A stretch of 64,000 nt of DNA from SZUA-100 sp965248135 (lineage in GTDB: Bacteria; Pseudomonadota; Alphaproteobacteria; Rhizobiales; Rhizobiaceae), in assembly GCA_965248135.1 (NCBI GenBank), contig CBDFIN010000011.1, positions 434,001 through 498,000 of the forward strand, read 5' to 3'. Shown here in pieces: positions 59,062 through 64,000 of the stretch (the stretch's first letter is position 1; each line of letters starts with the position of its first letter). The notes beneath the pieces are model-generated. The model saw only the letters and a program-made list of their open reading frames with translations, had not been told where the DNA came from and searched no databases. The translations under genes and the position numbers were made by a program.

Positions 59062-59817
59062 ACCAATATCAGACTCACTCGTTTAACAATGCCGGGTCAA
59101 ATCCGGACATCGCCAAGTGTCGTCTTTTATGGTTAACAAATATTTGCACACGAGAAATATCGAAAAAATCAGCCGGTTGGCAGTAGGAGGTGTCCAAATT
59201 TTTCGAACGGCTTTTCAGTTGATAGAAAATATTTTTGATAATATCATGAATTGACTAAGTTTTGTAGTCAAACTAAGAAATGTATCAGAGTTTTAACGTA
59301 ATTATGTTACAATAATTACACAGAAATATATTTACAAAATAATCAATTGAACTTAATTGATGGTAAATTTAATATATGCATTGAGCTAAACCACGAGAAT
59401 TACTTTGAATTTGCCATAGAATTCTATAAAAGCCTTGATCTCCGTGTTCCTTAATTCTTGAAGTCCAGGCAAACAAAATTTTGTCGAAATTATGCGTTAG
59501 CAAGGCAAAATCACGGGTGGTTCTAGCGGAGTATCCACCGCTTGTGAAACGCCACAATGCGGTTACCACCGACTGGATAGTTAAGACAGGAGGGAAGTCG
59601 ATCAAGCGCCCACAAAGTGCGGCGATTGCAATTTCTACCATGCGGGGAAATTGACGCTTGTGATTTACCGAGCCCGTTTCGTACAAATTCGATCTGGCTC
59701 AGATAAATCTCGAAAACCGCACCAAATCTGTGTTTAGCGCGCGATATCTCCTGAAAGCCAATAAAACTCTTTCATATATTGATCAAAAGTTCGCTACTCG
59801 TCAGAATCTGATATCAT
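59062..59817. other. AT-rich intergenic region
   Basis: About 750 bp between two divergent genes. Bases ~59216-59390 are strikingly AT-rich, with inverted repeats TTGACTA/TAGTCAA (59251-59271) and ATCAATT/AATTGAT (59342-59361). An open frame of 105 codons on the minus strand (59369-59686) has an unusual composition and no recognised domain; it may be a relic. Nothing else can be named. Likely contains the promoters of both flanking genes. Confidence 0.4.
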
Positions 59818-59883
59818 TTGTGTCCTATGCTGCGACTTCAATCATGGCTAAGCGCAGAAATCATTCCACGGTCGGAAAGCCTC

Positions 59884-62800
59884 ATGGCAAGAAACAGCGA
59901 TCATAAACCACTGGCCCGCTATCCTTCGGCGATGGCACAGGACACCGCTCCGCTGAGGATGCCACGGCGATTTGGGTTTTTGCGCTGGCTGGTGCGGAGC
60001 TTGATTCTGCTTATTATGGTGGCCGGCATCGGCATTACTGGGCTCTATTTCTATCTCTCCAGCGGACCGGTGTCGAACGAACAGTTGCGGCAACAAATTG
60101 TCACCACCTTGACAAGTCTGTTGGGACCGAGCTTTGAAGTGGCAATTTCTGAGGCACATGTGTCAATCGGCAATGGTGGTGTGCTGTCTGTCGGTGCAGA
60201 TAGGGTGAATATCTCCCGAAAATCGACTGGCGTCAGGCTCGGCAATGCCGGTCGGGTTCAGATCGGTTTGAAAATACTGCCGTTACTAAAGGGCAGCTAT
60301 CAGGTGCAGTCGATACATCTGCATGACGCTTCGGTGGATGTTACGCCGCTGCTGGTTGAAGATGATAGGCAAACGAGTGCCTGGCCGGATGCTCTACACA
60401 TCGAAAAAATGATGAAACTGCCGGCCGAGCAATTGCAACGGATATCTGGTGAGTTGGCCCGGGCCGGTCTGGAAAAAGTGATCTGGAAAAATCTGCGTAT
60501 TCACGGATTTGACCTCTATTCAGACCGGCAGAAAGATCTGGTGGTTACAAAAGTCTCTGTTGGCCGCGAAGAAAATTCCGGAAATCTTGTCATCGAAGCA
60601 AGTGCTTCCATCGACGGGCGGACAGTGCATCTAAAGGGCGACTGGCTGGCCGACAATGACGGCTATGCTTTGCGACTGAAAGTCGATGGGCTCGATGCCG
60701 GCGACCTGTTGCCAAGTGCTACAAACAGGAGCGAGGGTCTGATCGGACTCAGCGCTCCGGTAAAGATAGATTATTTTCATTCCTATGATCTGCAATTAGA
60801 GCCGCGTCAGTCGACAGCGCGTATAGACTTGGGCAAGGGATTGCTGCGCTTTGACCGCGCGCACATGGCATCGCTTTCAAACGGGCAACTCAACTTGCGC
60901 CTAATTCCGGAAAAGAACCAGATCGAACTGGAAAAATCACCGGTTCGATTTGGTGAAACTGAAGCGGAACTAACCGGAGGCATTCGCTTTCCGCTTCCTA
61001 AGGCGAACAAGATTGCCGCACTTGCTTCTTCGGGTTCTAAACTCAAGGACAATAATGCCGCGGTACTTCAATCGCCAATATTCGAGCTGATCGCCAACAA
61101 GATTGTTGCCAAACCGTCCGATTCCAGCGAACAGCCGGTTGCTGCAAGCCTTAAATTTGCAGGCGAAATCAATGCCGAAGAAAAGTTAATTGAATTGCAC
61201 GAAATTAGATTGTGGAGCGCTGGCGGAGACCTCCAGGGCGCTGGCAGCATGGGTTTCGGTGGAGAAACCCCGTCGCTGGCGCTGGCATTGCGCATTCCTA
61301 CTATCAGTGTCACCGCCCTCAAGCAGCTTTGGCCGATATTCATTGCAGCGGAAGCACGACGGTGGGTGCTTGACAATATGAGCGGGGGCAAAATCACCAA
61401 TGCCCGTATCGATGCAGCCGTCCCTCCCGGGATTTTTCAAAGGGCAAATGAGGGCAAGAAATTCGCTCCTGAACATCTTCATATACAACTTGATGTCGCC
61501 GAGACATCTATCAAGTTGCCGGACGAATTGCCAACAATTTCACGGGCTCGCGGCAAAGTGGTTGTCCAGGGTATGGAGACGGACATAGTGCTAGAAAGCG
61601 GAAGAATTGATTTGGCAAACGGACGATCCGTCGAAGTTTCAAATGGTGAAATGAAAATTGGTGATTTCGAGGCAATCCCCACCCTGTCGAGGGTGACAGT
61701 TGACCTTAAAGGAAATGCCTCGGATGTTCTGTGGATAGGCGGCCAAAAACCGCTGCGTGTTGTCGAAGTGGTGAAGATCAACCCTGAAGATATTTCAGGC
61801 AAAGCACAGGTGCGCGTCAATGCCGGCTTTCCTCTTCAGGCAGCTTATCTGCAAAACCACGTGGATTGGTCAGCCGAGATTAAACTTCGCGGGGCGAGTT
61901 TGAAGAGGCCGCTTGAAGGCCGGCGGGTTTCCAACGCAGATGTGACGATCAAAGCGCAACCGGGAATCTTGAATGTCGCCGGTGAGGTCAATTTGGATGG
62001 CATTCCGTCAAAAATTTCCCTTCACGAACCGTTTGGCAGCAATTCAAAAGGCCGGGCAGTTCACGACGTTAAACTTGTGTTGAATGCTGCGGCAAGAAAG
62101 AAATTGGGTGTTGATCTTGACGGGATATTGGATGGTGTGGTGACCGCAAGCGTTAAAAATACCGAGGACGCAACCACTAAAAAAGTTGTGGTTAATTTGC
62201 GCCATGCCACCTTGCGATTACCCTGGGTTAGCTGGAGTAAGGGCAAGGGCATCTCGGCAACTGCGGAATTCAAGATTAATGATCGGGGAGACCAGACCAT
62301 TGTTCGGGATTTTCAGCTGCGCGGCGCAGGATTCCGAATTGATGGAGACCTGGTTTTAGATAAGGCCGGTCTGCGCCGTGCAAAATTCACTAATATTATC
62401 CTGAATAAAGGAGATAATCTTAGTGTCAAAGTGCAACGGGCGAAAGGCGGATATCAAATCAATGCCAATGGCAAAGCCTATGACGCGCGCGGTATTATCA
62501 ATCAGGTTCTCAATCAGGGTACACCGAACTCGAAAGTTACGCGCAGTGCGCCGATTTATCTGGACGCCAAAATCGATAAGGTTACCGGTTTTGGCGGTGA
62601 AATCATTTCTGCGGTCACATTGCGGCTTAACCAGAAAAATGGACGACTTGGCAGTGCCCGGCTGAAAGGTTTAGCTCGCCGCACTTCCAAGACCGCCTTT
62701 ACTATCAAATCCGAAAAAGGTTCAACAGTGACGACGTTAACCAGTGGCGATGCGGGCGCTGCATTGCGGTTTCTCGATATCTATCCACGCATGTTAGGCG

Positions 62801-63333
62801 GGGCACTTTCTGCCAAACTCAGACAGAAGGGTCGCGGACCGCATGTGGGTAAGGTTGCAGTGAGGAAATTCCATCTTCGTGGCGAACCCCGGTTGAAACG
62901 CCTGTTGTCGAAAAATGCCAGCAAGGGCGAAGGCAGAGGCAGCGTGAAATCACCCGGCGGAAAGATGCCAAAGACGAATCCGGATGACCTGAAAGTCAGT
63001 ATCGCTTCGGGGGAGATAGTCAAGGACGACAAGTCACTGACAATCCGCAACGGTGTGCTGGTTGCGGGAGATGTGGGATCAAGCTTTTCCGGCAATATCT
63101 ATGACGCGGCAGGAAACATGAATTTGAAGGGCACTTATTTGCCCGGTTACGGTCTCAATAGGATAGCCTCTAAAATTCCGATTGTGAATCTGGCCTTTGG
63201 CAATGGTACCAAGAGAGGTTTTATGGGCATTACCTACCGGCTGCGGGGCAAGTCCAAAAATCCCAAAATCTCGGTCAATCCCATTTCGGTGATAGCGCCC
63301 GGGATCTTCCGCAAGGTTTTCGAGTTCAAGTGA
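59884..63333 (+). CDS. AsmA-like / DUF3971 envelope protein
   Basis: 1149 aa from ATG 59884, preceded by GGAAAG; an upstream frame from TTG 59818 is possible. One N-terminal membrane helix (LVRSLILLIMVAGIGITGLYFYL), then a very long periplasmic beta-rich region, consistent with AsmA-like bridge proteins (YhdP/TamB type) implicated in lipid transport between membranes. The C-terminal part contains AsmA-like segments (GNIYDAAGNMNLKGTYLPGY; IPIVNLAFG...GITYRLRGKSKNPKISVNP). Next gene is tyrS on the other strand. Confidence 0.85.
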   Translation: MARNSDHKPLARYPSAMAQDTAPLRMPRRFGFLRWLVRSLILLIMVAGIGITGLYFYLSSGPVSNEQLRQQIVTTLTSLLGPSFEVAISEAHVSIGNGGVLSVGADRVNISRKSTGVRLGNAGRVQIGLKILPLLKGSYQVQSIHLHDASVDVTPLLVEDDRQTSAWPDALHIEKMMKLPAEQLQRISGELARAGLEKVIWKNLRIHGFDLYSDRQKDLVVTKVSVGREENSGNLVIEASASIDGRTVHLKGDWLADNDGYALRLKVDGLDAGDLLPSATNRSEGLIGLSAPVKIDYFHSYDLQLEPRQSTARIDLGKGLLRFDRAHMASLSNGQLNLRLIPEKNQIELEKSPVRFGETEAELTGGIRFPLPKANKIAALASSGSKLKDNNAAVLQSPIFELIANKIVAKPSDSSEQPVAASLKFAGEINAEEKLIELHEIRLWSAGGDLQGAGSMGFGGETPSLALALRIPTISVTALKQLWPIFIAAEARRWVLDNMSGGKITNARIDAAVPPGIFQRANEGKKFAPEHLHIQLDVAETSIKLPDELPTISRARGKVVVQGMETDIVLESGRIDLANGRSVEVSNGEMKIGDFEAIPTLSRVTVDLKGNASDVLWIGGQKPLRVVEVVKINPEDISGKAQVRVNAGFPLQAAYLQNHVDWSAEIKLRGASLKRPLEGRRVSNADVTIKAQPGILNVAGEVNLDGIPSKISLHEPFGSNSKGRAVHDVKLVLNAAARKKLGVDLDGILDGVVTASVKNTEDATTKKVVVNLRHATLRLPWVSWSKGKGISATAEFKINDRGDQTIVRDFQLRGAGFRIDGDLVLDKAGLRRAKFTNIILNKGDNLSVKVQRAKGGYQINANGKAYDARGIINQVLNQGTPNSKVTRSAPIYLDAKIDKVTGFGGEIISAVTLRLNQKNGRLGSARLKGLARRTSKTAFTIKSEKGSTVTTLTSGDAGAALRFLDIYPRMLGGALSAKLRQKGRGPHVGKVAVRKFHLRGEPRLKRLLSKNASKGEGRGSVKSPGGKMPKTNPDDLKVSIASGEIVKDDKSLTIRNGVLVAGDVGSSFSGNIYDAAGNMNLKGTYLPGYGLNRIASKIPIVNLAFGNGTKRGFMGITYRLRGKSKNPKISVNPISVIAPGIFRKVFEFK

Positions 63334-63353
63334 GTGCATCGCGGTTATCGGCG

Positions 63354-64000
63354 CTATTGCGGGGCTACCAGAACATGGCGCTTTTTGCCGACGCTGAGCT
63401 TGATAACGCCATCACTGGATAGCGAACCACCGGTGATCACGCTACGCTCGTTAGATACCTGCACGTCATTTATGCGCACCGCACCGCCCTTGATGTGCCT
63501 TCGCGCCTCGCCATTTGATGCGGCAAGTCCGGCCTGAACCAACAACGAAAGTATACCGATGCCTCTGTCCAATTCGGACAAGGGGAGTGAAATAGTTGGC
63601 AGATCGGCCGACAAAGTTCCTTCCTCAAAGGTTTTTCGCGCGGTCTCTGCCGCCTGTTCAGCTTCGACCCGGTTGTGCACCAGGGCGGTGGTTTCGGTAG
63701 CCAGAATTTTCTTCGCCTCGTTCAGTTCCACGCCTTCCAGTTTTTCAAGACGAGCGATCTCGTCCATCGCCAGCGTGGTGAACAATCTCAAAAAACGACC
63801 GACATCGGCATCTTCGGTATTGCGCCAATATTGCCAGAAATCATAGGCTGAGAGCATATCCGGGTTGAGCCAGACCGCACCTGTGGCCGATTTTCCCATT
63901 TTGGCCCCGGACGAGGTGGCAAGAAGCGGCGTTGTCAATGCAAATAATTCCGCCGTACCGCAGCGTCGACCAAGATCTACGCCTGAGATAATATTGCCCC
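63354..64000 (-). CDS. tyrS: Tyrosyl-tRNA synthetase, 3' part (5' end outside window)
   Basis: The C-terminal ~215 residues of class I TyrRS. Present: GRRCGTAELFALTTPLL-type segment at the window edge, the KMSKS-equivalent GAKMGKSATGAVWLNP, then the helical domain and the C-terminal S4-like tRNA-binding domain (SNGEARRHIKGGAVRINDVQV). The reading frame remains open to base 64000. The start and the HIGH motif lie outside the window. It converges on the AsmA-like gene with about 20 bases between the two stops. Confidence 0.95.
   Translation of the reverse strand, partial: GNIISGVDLGRRCGTAELFALTTPLLATSSGAKMGKSATGAVWLNPDMLSAYDFWQYWRNTEDADVGRFLRLFTTLAMDEIARLEKLEGVELNEAKKILATETTALVHNRVEAEQAAETARKTFEEGTLSADLPTISLPLSELDRGIGILSLLVQAGLAASNGEARRHIKGGAVRINDVQVSNERSVITGGSLSSDGVIKLSVGKKRHVLVAPQ

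Noticed and set aside
59369..59686. 105-codon minus-strand frame
   Set aside because: No domain or similarity recognised, biased composition, next to an AT-rich region; mentioned in the region entry but not called a gene.
1..64000. CRISPR arrays, rRNA genes, complete prophage or complete insertion sequence
   Set aside because: None found: no regularly spaced direct repeats, no rRNA sequence, and the only transposase genes seen are broken.

Overview
The window is a chromosomal segment of an alphaproteobacterium, most likely a member of Hyphomicrobiales (Rhizobiales). I base this on gene content and order, not on a database search. The order-typical blocks are dciA–dsbA–smc next to a pyruvate phosphate dikinase gene, mutY beside the GANTC methylase ccrM, thrC–M16 peptidase–acetyltransferase, ispH–thrB–rnhA, the aa3 cytochrome oxidase block ctaC-D-B-G-E with SURF1, an IalB-family gene followed by tldD, degP–rarA–(small ORF)–crcB–rluC, and an AsmA-like gene beside tyrS. 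Base composition looks moderate in GC, and coding density is high apart from repeat-filled gaps. No rRNA, tRNA or CRISPR array was found.

Layout. 1-11 kb: the end of hemH, a sulfatase, a PPDK gene that stops after its phosphohistidine domain, smc, a DsbA-like protein, dciA, and divergent mutY, which overlaps ccrM tail to tail. 11-19.8 kb: HAD phosphatase, lipoprotein, thrC, M16 protease, acetyltransferase, a membrane GGDEF/EAL protein and YqgE. 20-25.6 kb: a DsbD N-domain protein, a peroxiredoxin, then rnhA, thrB, ispH and SURF1 on the minus strand. 25-31 kb: the aa3 oxidase operon (minus strand), with a clear terminator after ctaE and an FNR/FixK-like box upstream of ctaC. 31.4-33.5 kb: ialB-like gene and tldD.

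33.5-40.3 kb is a scar region. It holds transposase remnants, copies of a ~145 bp repeat, a broken DUF3604-like gene, a cytoplasmic-looking flavodoxin–Ig fusion protein and a second c-di-GMP phosphodiesterase. 40.3-46.3 kb returns to conserved genes: AhpD-like protein, degP, rarA, a small membrane protein with crcB, and rluC. 46.4-53.2 kb is a catabolic unit: an RpiR-type regulator and polar amino-acid ABC transporter diverge from a dimethylglycine/sarcosine dehydrogenase-like flavoprotein, suggesting uptake and N-demethylation of a methylated glycine. 53.6-64 kb: mrp, an L,D-transpeptidase, class I fumarase, an M23 peptidase, a large AsmA-like protein and the 3' part of tyrS.

The most distinctive features beyond ordinary housekeeping are: (i) four families of short dispersed repeats, some with terminal inverted repeats, one with a second element nested inside it, and one copy supplying the 3' end of rnhA; (ii) the 396-aa fusion of a HemG-like flavodoxin domain to two putative Ig domains; (iii) the truncated PPDK beside smc; and (iv) pseudogenes produced by repeat insertion. 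No complete new defence or mobile system is evident.
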